Shown in pieces: positions 49,145-60,060 of a DNA stretch of 64,000 nt. The position numbers and the translations under genes are program-made. Where the stretch lies: the NCBI RefSeq assembly GCF_026212465.1, contig NC_080062.1:1880001-1944000 (forward strand), read 5' to 3'. Position 1 is the stretch's first letter; every line of letters starts with the position of its first letter. The notes below the pieces were generated by a model. That model did not search any database and had not been told where the DNA came from. It was given only the letters and a program-made list of their open reading frames with translations. This stretch comes from Amaranthus tricolor. Its lineage: Eukaryota > Streptophyta > Magnoliopsida > Caryophyllales > Amaranthaceae.

Positions 49145-50874
49145 AGATGGTTCTTTGTTGTATTTGCTCTTATATATTGATGATATGCTAGTAATTAGGG
49201 ATGACAATTCAGTCCGAATCCGACCTTAGTCCGACTTGATCCGAGGAAATAATTCGATTCGAGTCCGAGGAAAAGGTTATCCGACTCCAACTTCGACTTT
49301 ACGATCCGAATCCGAGTTAGAGACGGACCGGAGTTGGACCTTATTAAAAATCCGACACTCCAACCCGACTCTGACCCTGAAGGAAATCCGACTTTGAATT
49401 TTTTGACTTTTAACCCAATATTTTGTTTCCTTTAAAACTCTAGACGTAACTAATTCAAGCTCTCTCTCATACTAATTGGAATTCGATTTTGAAAATCTAC
49501 TTGGTATTTTTATTTAGATCAATCAATCAAAATACGACAAATTAGATCAAGAGAAATAAAATACGCTAAATCAAAATGCGAGAAAATTTTGTTAAATTGT
49601 AGTATTAGAAATATTTCTCATGTTAAACTTGAATTCAACGTACATATTTTTTTGTTAAATTGTATTTGAAAAATATATTTTGTTAACTTCGTATGCTTTA
49701 AATCATTAGTACAATATCACAACGATAAAGTTTGATAATAATCCGACTCCGTATCCGACTCCGTTGGAGGTCCGAGAGTCCGAGTCGGGGCAAACTTGGA
49801 GTTTGCATAATCCGACTCCGATTGGAGGTGGACTAAAAAAAAAGTTCGACTAAAATCCGGAGCAAAGTCGGAGTATGTATAATCCGAGCCGAGTCCGACC
49901 CATTGCCATCCCTACTAGTAACTTGTAGTTCTTTATTTGAGGTGGAGAACTTGAAAGTGTTGCTTTCAAGTGAATTTGATATGAAAGATCTTGGTGGCCA
50001 AGAAGATTCTTCGAATGGAGATTTTGAGAGACCGGGCTAAGGGTATCTTATACCTTAGCCAAAGGAAGTACATTGAGAAACTTGTGCAACGCTTCTTTTT
50101 CATGGATGATGCTAAAGGTGTGCCTACTCCTCTTACCTTTCATTTTAAATTATCTAAGAGGTTATGTCCACAAACAAAGGCAGAAGAAGAGCAATGGTAA
50201 GAATCCCGTACACTAGTGTCGTTGGAGGCGTGATGTATGCTATGATATGTTCTGGACCCGACGTAGCTCATGCGGTGAGTTTGGTAAGTAGATATATGTC
50301 AAATCCAGGGAAGGGACATTGGGAGGCACTTAAGTGGTTATTGAGGTATTTGAAAAGTACTTCTAATGTTTGTCTTATGTATGAGAAGAATTCAAGTGAG
50401 CTAACCGGGTTTTGTGACTCGGACTATGGTGGTGATCTTGATAATAGAAAGTCCACAAGTGGGTTCATGTTCACATTGGGTGGTTCGGCGGTAAGTTGGC
50501 AATCATTATTACAAGATGCAGTTTCTCTTTCAACAACTAAAGCGGAGTACATAGCCGTTGCCGAGTTATTCAAGGAGGCTAAATGGCTCAAAGGTCTTGT
50601 TGGTGAGATGTGCAATAAGGTGTGTTCGATAAGTGTGCATTGTGATAGTCAAAGTGCAATTCACTTGGCTAGAAATCAAAATACATTTCATAGAAGGTCC
50701 AAACACATTGATATTAAGTATAATTTCATCCGGGATCAAGTTGAGCACAAAAGGGTGATTTTGAAGAAAATTGATACTAAAGAAAACTCGGCCGACATGA
50801 TGACAAAGTCATTGCCTACAACCAAGTTTGATTTGTGTGTTGACTTGGTTGGTTTAGCTCCTTGCTTGAAGTAA
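49145..50874 (+). pseudogene. 5'-truncated copia polyprotein (RT end plus RNase H), interrupted by a MITE
   Basis: The fragment opens with DGSLL..LLYIDDMLV, the catalytic YIDD motif of the reverse transcriptase, and is broken by a hAT-type element at 49196-49914. It resumes with FEVENLKVLLSSEFDMKDLG and KKILRMEILRD, after a 1-base frameshift near 49995. A further frame change lies near 50195, just before RIPYTSVVGGVMYA. RNase H follows with GFCDSDYGGDLDNRKSTSG, VSLSTTKAEYIA, CDSQSAIHLARN and RSKHIDIKYNFIRD, ending at a natural stop at 50874. Gag, protease, integrase and most of the RT are absent. It is a dead fragment of a plant Ty1/copia element. Confidence 0.92.
49196..49914. mobile_element. 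719-bp hAT-type MITE inserted in the copia RT
   Basis: The ends TAGGGATGACAATTCAG and CATTGCCATCCCTA form inverted repeats (TAGGGATGRCAAT). It is flanked by CTAGTAAT (49188-49195) and CTAGTAAC (49915-49922), an 8-bp target duplication with one change. Both ends carry many TCCGAC/TCCGAGT motifs. No coding capacity is seen. A truncated relative lies 1.6 kb upstream at 47752. Confidence 0.92.
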
Positions 50875-50984
50875 TTCCCTTTGGGGCATTTGAGGTGTGT
50901 ATGTTAAATTTTGATTATATTCTTGTAAGATGAAGTGGATTGATGAATGCTTTGACTTGGGTGAACTCAAGTCAAGGTGGAGAT

Positions 50985-51790
50985 TGTTATGAATAGTATC
51001 ATGAAGGATGTGACTTGAGTGCACAATTGATGTGTGCATTCATGTGTGACCCTTGGCCTTGGAATCCAATGAGTATGATAATGTGGGTGATTAAGTTGTT
51101 AACTTAATGATTGTAGTGTTTAAGTGTGATTTATTGTGATGAAGTATTCATGGGAATTATTGGTGCTAATAGTGATTAATGAAGAAGTGCAAAGGGTCTT
51201 GGTAGATTCTTTGCTCAAGCAGAAATTGACAGAAGAAGTCTGATGGTCGCTTGACCAGCTCGCTCGACCGAGCGAGCTCTTTGGTTAGTTGAGCGGTCAG
51301 ACAGAATGCATCCAGAAGCTGTCTATAGCTCGCTCGACCGAGCGAGCTCTCTATTTTGTTCGAGCGGTTCCTCTGATATGCCTAGGAAGCTGGTTTTCGA
51401 CCTTTCAAGTCTTGGAGTTGTTTCATATCATTCATTACTCAACATTAAGCATGTATTAAGTGAGCAAGTGTCATTGAATGTACTTAATACTATAAATAGA
51501 TCTCTCATACTCACTCAAAAACACATCAAACACAACCCCTAAGCCAAACACATAGCCTTTTGATTTTATATCTTACTCAATTGTAATACTTCATTTGTAA
51601 GAGTGTTTTATACTCTTTTGATATAATATAAACAGAAACTACACACAACCAAGGACGCAGCCATCATTGGGTGAACCTCGTTAAATCTTTGTGTCTCTTT
51701 GCATGTTTTACATTATCAAACATTGTTTAGTTCATTGTTATTAGTATCGTTCATCAAAAATTTAGTATCGTATCGATCTTAGCAAAAATT
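50985..51790 (+). mobile_element. 3' LTR of the truncated copia element
   Basis: After a purine-rich stretch (CAAGGTGGAGAT) the LTR starts TGTTATGAATAG. It contains two identical 22-bp dyads (51257-51278 and 51327-51348), a TATA-like CTATAAATAG near 51491 and a T-rich R/U5-like part. The right end is not certain: sequence runs without a clear CA end into the flanking direct repeat at 51794. No matching 5' LTR is in the window. Confidence 0.7.
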
Positions 51791-51793
51791 TCA

Positions 51794-51903
51794 CTATACA
51801 ATCCAGTGTTTACACATTTGTTATTTGTTACAAGATTTTGATTACATTAGTTTCAGTTGGCGGATCTAGGAAAAAAATGAATGACGTTAATTTAAGTAAA
51901 ACA
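51794..51903. repeat. direct repeat flanking the copia fragment, right copy
   Basis: Matches 49027-49133 with small indels (for example TTGTTATTTGTTACAAGATT against TTATTTGTTACAAGATT), ending in a short (AC)n. Confidence 0.85.
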
Positions 51904-54032
51904 CACACACCTACTGAATTTTCATCCTTGGTCACATGTGTAGAAGTCAATGTACTAGCCCACTCATATAGAGCATTTTACATGTAATATTTGATTTTAT
52001 TTTGAATTTAAATAATGTCAACCAACTTTAATAACATCACACTAGATCCACCACTGATCAATTTGATTCAATAAAAAATTTAAATCAAGAAAATAAATTC
52101 AGTTAAATAACACAAAGTTAATTTCCCTAAATGACATGAAAAAATGATTCATCAATAATAAAATAATAGTAGTACAAATGTTATTAAGTATTAACGAATT
52201 ATTTGGTTGTTAGTATTAAATGGTAGTAATGGTAAAAATTTTAAGAGTAAATTTTCAAAAATATATCATGACATTCCAATGGTACATAGTAATGAAACAT
52301 TGATCATAAAAGTCTTTTTGTTCCGAAATTTTCACTACCACCTAATATCCCAATTTTAAATGGTAATGTATTGAAATGTGAAGAATATATGAGATGATTG
52401 AAATAGAATAAGCATGGCCATTAAATGTTTCAAGACATTTTTCCACCAATATTACACTAAATTTTCACTATTATTTCCACCATTTAATACCGACTAGCAT
52501 ATAGATTGTTAATGTCTTGTGATCAATATTATTAAGTTTACTAAAATCCATCATTGCACATGAAAAAACGTGTAAAAATGTTGGCCTTGGCTTTAAGCCA
52601 ATTTGGTTAAGCATTCAAAAAACGTATTCAGGTTAAATAGTCTAAAAACTTGTTTTGAGAAAAAACTTTAAGTCTGGTAAAATTCTTTCATTATCTGAGA
52701 CAAAATGAAAACGTTATTTTAAACAATATTTTCCACTAAATTTTGGCTTATAACCACTTTTTCTATAATAAATTACCAATAACCATTAACTAAATCGACA
52801 TAACTACATCTATTTAAACATTTGAGTTATACAACTGATTTAATTGTTAACAAAAAAAGGCAATTCTATCTACAAGTCAAACAAAATAATCAAACGATGA
52901 ACCATTTAAAACCAACAATCAATTATCAATTTTTAAACACCCTGTTATTCTTGACTTCCACATTTATGTAGACTTCAGTAACCTTTTTAGACCCCCCAAT
53001 AACTGTTAACAAAAAGCCAATACGCTATTAAGTGATCATTTTGTAAATAGAAATTATTAAAATTATGTTGTGTCAATACTAGAAAAATGGATTAGATTTC
53101 TTAATACCATTCTTTTAAAAATTGATACAATTAAGGATTGTATGTTCAAGAATAAATGAGTGTAACAATCATCATCATCATACGGTTTGATGTATCTTGC
53201 TAATAAAAAAACTATGATCAGGATTTGGGAAGAGAAAAAAAGACAACAATTCATACTCATAACGGAGAATACGGTCGTAGAATTCTCTCGGAAAATTAAT
53301 CTAATTGTTCTAACATGCCTTGGTCATGGACCATTTTGATCATGGACCAAGTCGTTAATGGATTAGCTCACCCTGTAGCCCAGACTTGGGGCAACTTTAC
53401 TCTAAGGCAGGGCCATAATGAATTCTTCGAGGATTGTTGTACCAAATTGTAAGTAATCTAGTAAAATGATGTTTATTTAAGGTCATAGAGAATTTTGGTT
53501 TAAACTGTCTATACCATAATTCGGATCATTAATAATTATTGATATTATTGAGTATCATAAAACATATGAAATAATGAAAGTCGAGCTTATTCAATACATA
53601 TGGAGTAGAGTTTTGGATTAATCTTATACTAGTATTTTAGATTTGCCTCTGTTCAATGGGATAAGTTTTAAATGAAATTCAATATTTTTTGGCCTATAAA
53701 TCTAATTTCTACACATCATGTACTGTGAGAGATGAATTAGGGAAAGAAATGAAAAACGAATACTATGAGGAAGTTATGTGTTGTAACCACACTTCCATTC
53801 TAAAGGATTTTTGTGTGAGGAGGCGTAATAAAGTATAATAACATATCACGAGACGTCGTCAACCACCGTCTCAAGATTTTTGTTGAGTTAATTTTTTTGA
53901 TATTAAGAATAAACCATTACTTTAACTCGAAAAAACAAAACATTCTATCCAAAATGATATAATATATACAACCTAAACAATGAGTATATAAGTAAAAATG
54001 TGAAATAAATTGAATTCAAATATAACAAATTG
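51904..54032. other. intergenic DNA downstream of the glycosyltransferase gene
   Basis: No gene is supported. Bases 53155-53275 weakly resemble the triplicated unit at 60521-60960 (ATCATCATCATAC, then ACTATGATCAGGATTTGGGA). The last few hundred bases are probably the 3' UTR of the minus-strand gene at 54033. Confidence 0.4.
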
Positions 54033-56514
54033 TTAAGGATTAAACCCTAGTAATTTGGGAGCAATTTGAAGCAAAGGTTTTAAGGTATCACCAACAAATT
54101 TCCTAGCAAAAAGAGAACACATATATGTTACATCCCCATTATATGTACAATTTCTCGATCCAAATCTAATATTGTTAAGAAACTCTTCTGTTATATCTCG
54201 ATTAATAAATCGACCAGGGTGAGGTCCAACATGTGACCAATCAACCCATGTAACGCTTCTATTTGCAATCAATTCAGGAAAAAGAATGTGTGCAAGAGTC
54301 GGGAAATAATGTTCGTCATTGTAACATGGCGGTTTACAATGTTCTTCGAATATCGAGTAATATTTATTATCCGAGATCAAATGAATAGCAAGTCGTCGGT
54401 GAAATTCGAACCATTGGGATCCTTTTCTCCAATCTTGTAGGGTTATGTTAGGGTACATTTTGGGGTTGTAACGTCCACGACCAGGTTTTCTAGGGTCATC
54501 AAAGGAGGCAAGAAAACTAGTCTTAGAATGCATTAGATAATTGTAAATTGTTGTGAAATTGAATAATGGAATGCATGATTCAGAAACAAGCACTAATCTT
54601 TGATTGCCAAAATCTAATAAGGCATTAGCTATCAGTCGTTTTTCTGCATCGATCATAGACATAGTTCCCCATTCCACTTCCTGAAATATCAAGAATTTTA
54701 TAAATTAAATATTCTAAAGAAAATTATATTTTTATGTCAATTGGAGTAAAAATTACTTTTTTCTTTTAATTTTAATGTAAGCTCTTGAATAGCTCTAATA
54801 CAAATTTTATAAATGAGATGGTCTTATAGTGAATATTTTTATTGGACTGATTCAATGTATATTTATAATTTTAAAGTGGTCATTTATTATATTAAAGTGA
54901 CCAATTATATTCTTGAAGGGATCACTTAGAGTTTACGATTTTAAAGTGATTGCTTTTTAATAGTCTTAAAGTGATTACTTACAATTTTAAAATAGTTAAT
55001 TAAATTAATGGACTTGATTGTGTGAGACTGTCTCATGGCGAGATGATCTCATACAAGATGCAGCTAGTCTCTTGAGAGACCGTCTCTTTGAGACACGTAT
55101 CTCAAGCCTAGTCCATTAAAGATTAATGCATCCTTACCGTATTCTTAATGCCTGCTTACATTATCCTTAATGCTTACTTACCGTATCCTTAATGCCTACT
55201 TTCAACATTTTAAATGTTTACTTATATCATTTTTTATGCATACTTATAATATTTTTAAAAAAAAATATGATGAGTCGGTCTAATCAGAGATGGTCTCTAA
55301 AGATACCGTTTCTCACAAAAAATTTGTGTACAAGATGACTCGTCTTGTGTTTTTGTTAGCGGATGGATTTATTTATTTTTGTTTTGGTTAGTCTTGGCCC
55401 ATTTTCTTACTTTTGGGCATGTGGTGAGTTTATCCAAAAAAGGCTTAATTAACACTATTGAACGTCAAACAAATCGTAAGCCCAATGTAAAGAGGGCTCG
55501 AAAGTCATCAATAATTATGGATCGGTGTGGCTTAAGCGAATTTGGACTCAAATAGAAAAATTTTATGTATCTTTTCAATTGTCTTGAATAAAACATTATG
55601 AAATAATTGTAAAGGATGTAAAACATTTTGATATTTTTGATGTAAATGTAATAAAAAAACACGTTACCCCACAAAAATAGATTACATTGTGATTTGTTAG
55701 CATGTCTTCGACTCATCTTGAATGAAATCATCTTACTATGAGACGGATTTATATAATTAGCTCATTTTTATAATTGATCACTTTAATAATTAGCTTTTAA
55801 ATGTGCTAATATATTATGCCCATAGTAATTCTTTTTGACTAATGGGATTTCTCCTCATCCCCAAATATAAAAAAAAAGAACTTGATGCAAATTAACCTAC
55901 AAAATTACTAAAGTGCCCTCATAAAAATTTCCCCTAAAGTACTTTCAATCAAACACTTCAACACTTATGGTAGATTATTATATGAGTAATCAAATAATAA
56001 GAATAAAATAATAGAGATAAATAATTGAAATGTAAAGTAAAGTGGTTACCTTACTAGGAATTCGCCTCCCATAGAAAACAGAATTTTGAGGCCAAGAATC
56101 AGTGTAAGAAGGATGAGTATGAACATAGATAGAGTATAAACCTTCATGACCCTTAAAGAATAAATCCCATAATGGAGCTAATGGCAATGACCCTTTTGTT
56201 AAGAACATAAAAGCCACTTTAGGAGTATAATCATAAGAGTACCCTTCCACTTGAGGGATCATTGAAGCTTTCCATATTAACTCCTTGTCACTCATATTAT
56301 GCATCAAACTATCACCTCCCAATGTTGGCACCGTCGAACGTAATGGCGGTGGTGGTGGCGAGGTTGTCGTTAAGGCCAAGTAAGGGGAGGGGAAGGTGAG
56401 GGATGGTGACCAAGAAGTAAGGGAAAAAGGTATGGTTAAGAGATGAAAGAAGCCAATTGTTAGGCCAATTGATAAACCCAAGGCAAAGAAGAGGAATTGG
56501 CCTAAATTAGCCAT
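54033..56514 (-). CDS. core-2/I-branching (DUF266, GT14-like) glycosyltransferase, BC10-type, 2 exons, 370 aa
   Basis: Plant BC10-type proteins are type II Golgi glycosyltransferases linked to cell-wall and arabinogalactan-protein glycosylation; rice BC10 affects stem brittleness. Exons on the minus strand are 56514-56050 and 54680-54033, joined in phase 0 across a GT..AG intron. A hydrophobic anchor at residues 6-30 ([17 protein letters not shown]) is followed by a Ser/Pro-rich stalk with PPPPPLR. The catalytic domain begins [19 protein letters not shown]. It continues with [44 protein letters not shown], the [14 protein letters not shown] loop, [31 protein letters not shown] and a Cys-containing tail. 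All usual landmarks are present, so it looks functional. The ATG at 56514 gives a proper signal anchor. Neighbours are transposons; no cofunctional partner is apparent. Confidence 0.93.
54790..55060. repeat. element with AAAGTGATCACTTATAAT subrepeats, host of MITE copy 2
   Basis: The motif TTTTAAAGTGATNACTTA recurs about five times with spacing near 24 bp. The stretch ends TGTGAGACTGTCTCATGGCG then AGATGATCTCATACAAGATG. A related run lies at 30865-30990. MITE copy 2 is inserted directly after it; the host sequence seems to resume at 55338 (ACTCGTCTTGTG). Confidence 0.5.
55061..55328. mobile_element. MITE family with 9-bp target duplications, copy 2
   Basis: It starts CAGCTAGTCTCTTGAGAGAC and ends AAAAATTTGTG, flanked by a perfect 9-bp duplication TACAAGATG (55052-55060 and 55329-55337). 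Internal subrepeats of about 24 bp have the form CCTTAATGCCTACTTACCGT. The inner ends GAGAGACCGTCTCTTTGAGA and TCTCTAAAGATACCGTTTCT are roughly inverted. Confidence 0.9.
55338..56049. other. remaining part of the glycosyltransferase intron
   Basis: The intron of the minus-strand glycosyltransferase gene runs from 54681 to 56049. Apart from the two elements at 54790-55328 I see only AT-rich sequence. The open frame at 55465-55731 (minus) lacks family features and is not called. Confidence 0.5.
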
Positions 56515-56673
56515 ATTTGTTTCACAATAATTATGAAAAGTTAGTGCATTTTGACAAGTAGGAAAAAGTATATGTTTGATTGCAATTTATATCGCTAAAA
56601 TGTTTTTGAATTGGTACAACGTAAATTAGGGGCAATTGCATGTGTTTTTTGAATTTTAAGGTATTGACCTAAC

Positions 56674-56713
<40 letters not shown>

Positions 56714-56923
56714 GAGATAGGCTGATAAAAGAAGAGATAAATGAGAATTAAACTCGGAATTTTAGTTGAGAAAAGTGATATTTATTCAAATTGAGATAAA
56801 ATTTTAGTTCTTTAGAGCTAGTTACTTTGTTGTATACTTTTCTAAATCTAACTGAAGTTTGGTTATTTTGTAAACTTGATTACTTATCTTTTGTAAGGAA
56901 TAAGTGATAAATTGTCTCCTTAC

Positions 56924-57007
<84 letters not shown>

Positions 57008-57442
57008 TAGGAGACAATTAATATAAGTGAATATTTTCTACTTAATATTCCTTATTATTATTGCGCCATACCATTTTCCAATTAGAAAGATTACATCAAC
57101 AAGGCTGAATTTTTAATCTCACAAAATATATTTAACAACCATATCAAATTCTTGTTGCACTATAATATTTTCTCGATAAATTCTACTTTCTCCTACATTT
57201 CTAGAATCCTTTCACATTGATGTATAGTCAAAAAATACATTAATTACAATATAAATATTTTCTCCCTTGAATCAAGTTTATGTAATCCTAATTAACTTTC
57301 TATAAGGTCAAAGTCCAATTTATAGGTAGACAAAACAAAGAACAAATTGAAATTAATAAATAATAATTATGTCTATTCCAAGTATACGGTTTACACTTGT
57401 TCCATAGTCAACCTTTGTATGAATAAGTTGTTATTTGACAAG
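56515..57442. other. promoter side of the glycosyltransferase gene with a hairpin around (AT)n
   Basis: It contains a (TTA)n tract at about 56677-56711. At 56895-57053 two inverted arms (AATTGTCTCCTTACATT and AATGTTAGGAGACAATT, with weaker matches outside) surround about 65 bp of (AT)n. No gene is seen. Confidence 0.5.
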
Positions 57443-57447
57443 CAAAT

Positions 57448-58089
57448 TGTTGGTATTTGGTGACTCGAACAAGAATCGGGATACGGAATAAGATGAACAA
57501 TGGTGGCCAAAGGAAGAAGACGACTCGTCGGCAAGCATTGAATGGAGGACTTTTCCATAGAGGAACACCGACTCGGCGGCACGAGGTTGGTGTGACTCAG
57601 CCGTGTCGACTGTGGGTATTGAAAATCTGTGTGTTTTGGTCAGTGGCATACGCCGACTCGGCGACTGGACTCCTTCTGTGGAAGCCGAGTCGACTGTGGG
57701 TACGGGAAAATTGGGAGTTCGTTTTTCACGTATTCTTGAGCGGCTACTTCCTTATTTTGGGCGGTTATCTTTGTAATTCTTAGCCTAATTTCTTGTTATA
57801 TGAGATATACTACATAAAGCTCCAATGTAACTAGAATTAGGTAAATATGATTGAAAAAACACAAAGTGAGAAACTAATAGAGAAAAGTTTGGAGAGTCAA
57901 TGTTATGGTGTCTCGTGTTCATCTTGTAATCTCTCAGTTTATAGTGAAAGTTCGTTTTCGGTGTCGGTGGATATAGCTATCACATAGATAGTGAACCATG
58001 TTAAATTTCTCGGTGTGACTTTCTTTATTATTTGTTTGAATCTTTATTGTTTTTGTTATTGTTTTTTGTTCTTTACTTTCGCTATGACA
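57448..58089 (+). mobile_element. 642-bp solo LTR
   Basis: It begins TGTTGGTATTTGG and ends TTTCGCTATGACA (TG..CA), with a perfect 5-bp duplication CAAAT at 57443-57447 and 58090-58094. The text near the right end (GTGGATATAGCTATCACATA, GTGAACCATGTTAAATTTCT) resembles the R/U5 region of plant copia LTRs. Several GCCGACTCGGC-type near-palindromes occur (57567, 57651, and the inverse near 57683). Open frames in it are not genes. Confidence 0.85.
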
Positions 58090-58094
58090 CAAAT

Positions 58095-58225
58095 TGTTGT
58101 TGGTGCAAAACAATTTAGGAGAAAATGTAAAGGTCAAGTCATTTAGTGTTAGAAGCATTTGATTAATAGCCTTTTTTTAAATGAAGGGAACTAGCTAATA
58201 GCTTGCCATGTGTCCATTTGTAATG

Positions 58226-58317
<92 letters not shown>

Positions 58318-59956
58318 CAAGTAAACTTTTATTTTTAATAAAACCATAATTTGAGCTTTGAGGTCGGAAATACGCAATCGTTCTCTTGAAAAGGGATTTA
58401 AATTGTGGGGATCAAATATACGTAATTTTACTCTTGTTAATGATAATACTAATAAAAAACTATTTCTAATTAACCTTTCACAGCAAATATCATATTCAAC
58501 TTTACATTAATAAGAATTATCCATGAATTAAGAACTCATTCAACTCCAAAAAAGTAATGGCTTTAATCACAAGTTAGTATGATGTGCAATCTGCGTCTAA
58601 GTACATGACATGAACAAAATTAAAGCACCATTTCGATTCCCAAAAATTAATTAAAAAAAAAACTCAAAAGTCAAAGTTAAATATCTTAACACTTAAGAAT
58701 ACTTAATAAAATTCTATTAAATAAATCTCAAAATGTTTCTATGTAATTAACAAATGCATAAAAACGAAAGGTCCCATAAAAATATTGAGGTTGATAAATA
58801 AATTTCTGAGTTCATATTATATATATTTGAGTCGAATTTAAATTGATTTATGTTACATTTGATCGTAAAAAATTATTGGATGTTTAAACTTTCTTATATA
58901 TTTTTTTTTAATTAATTGAATCGACTTGAATAATATTCGAGTCTAATAAATATGGGTTTTAAATTTTAAAATAAATTGATATGGAGCTATGTTATGTCAA
59001 ATATGGATTATATTAATTAAAAATCTACTTAAAAATAATTTCTTATGTCACTTTTACCTAGATTTATATCAAATATATGCCAAATTAATTCGAGTTTGGG
59101 TCAGTACAATTTGATGCATGTGAGATTCAATTGAGTTAATCTCGAATGTTGGCCTTTTGTGTAATAACAGGAATATGTACAAAAAATAGTCATGTATGTG
59201 TCCAGTCTTGAGTGAACAGGTTAAGCTTGGGTCAATTGTCGATCACTATACGTCTATACCTCATGGTCAACTCAATATTTATATCCGTATTAGGTTGGGT
59301 TCCAAATTATCACGAGTTAAAGTTATATGGAGGCAGTAACAATACAAGTTAATTTTGACTTTTGAATTTGAATCAAGTTAAATTCAAGTCGGGATCATTA
59401 CTTGATGGGCCCGGTGGCATTCGACTCCAAATAAAGTATGCTTTCGATCAATTTGAGTTTAAGTTGATTTTGAGTTAGTTTATTTTGGTTAGTAATAGTA
59501 CCATACCCAAAGCTGTGAAGTATGTCTAGTGATTAACATCTCACATCAACTTTTGGATTAAATTTAGGTCAATATAAAAAATTATGGTAAGTCGAGTGTA
59601 AAATTTTTGTATCACCCTAACAAGGGTTTGTATCACCGTAAAACGACTTAATATGGGCCGCTTTAATTTTAATTTATTGAAAAAAAAAAATTTAGAGGTA
59701 GTTTTAAATTTTTTTATTTACTATAAATAATTTGAAATGCTTGTATGGATCTATTATATAATGAGATGGTCTCATTTTTTTTTTTTTTTTTTTTTTTTTT
59801 TAAGGAATTCTCGGACGGTTCTTTTTATGAGTTTGAATCTACTTTTAGCAACCTTAATCCATAAATTTGTCATTGGGTTTTATTGACCAAGACAAGATTA
59901 AGACCCAACCCAAACAAAAGACTTGATTAAGATCCAATAATCCAGTACATTTTCAA
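58095..59956. other. intergenic DNA with a long (AAT)n tract
   Basis: (AAT)n spans about 58226-58317 and gives an artificial poly-Ile frame. A run of about 24 T lies at 59778-59801. The rest is AT-rich and includes repeated phrases of the type GAGTTNGGGTCA near 59095-59480 that may be transposon remains. No gene is supported. Confidence 0.5.
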
Positions 59957-60060
59957 ATGAAAAAATTGAGAAGCAAAGCTAATCAACAATGGAGGAAGAT
60001 GATAGAAGACCCAACTCCAAATCTTCTGCAATTTCTCAAGCTCAATTCGCCAAATTTCGG
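59957..60060 (+). promoter_or_regulatory. overlapping upstream ORF before the 59989 start
   Basis: The ATG at 59957 starts a frame reading MKKLRSKANQQWRKMIEDPT, +1 relative to the main frame. After splicing it would continue only about nine codons into exon 2 before a TGA. It overlaps the main start codon, so it could lower translation by scanning ribosomes. Its context (CAAATGA) is weaker than that of the main start. Whether 59957 lies inside the mRNA is not known. Confidence 0.4.

Noticed and set aside
57391..57783. Three open frames on both strands around 57400-57780
   Set aside because: They lie in and across the edge of the solo LTR and show no domain.
58195..58377. Minus-strand open frame with a long poly-isoleucine run
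   Set aside because: It is only the translation of the (AAT)n microsatellite.
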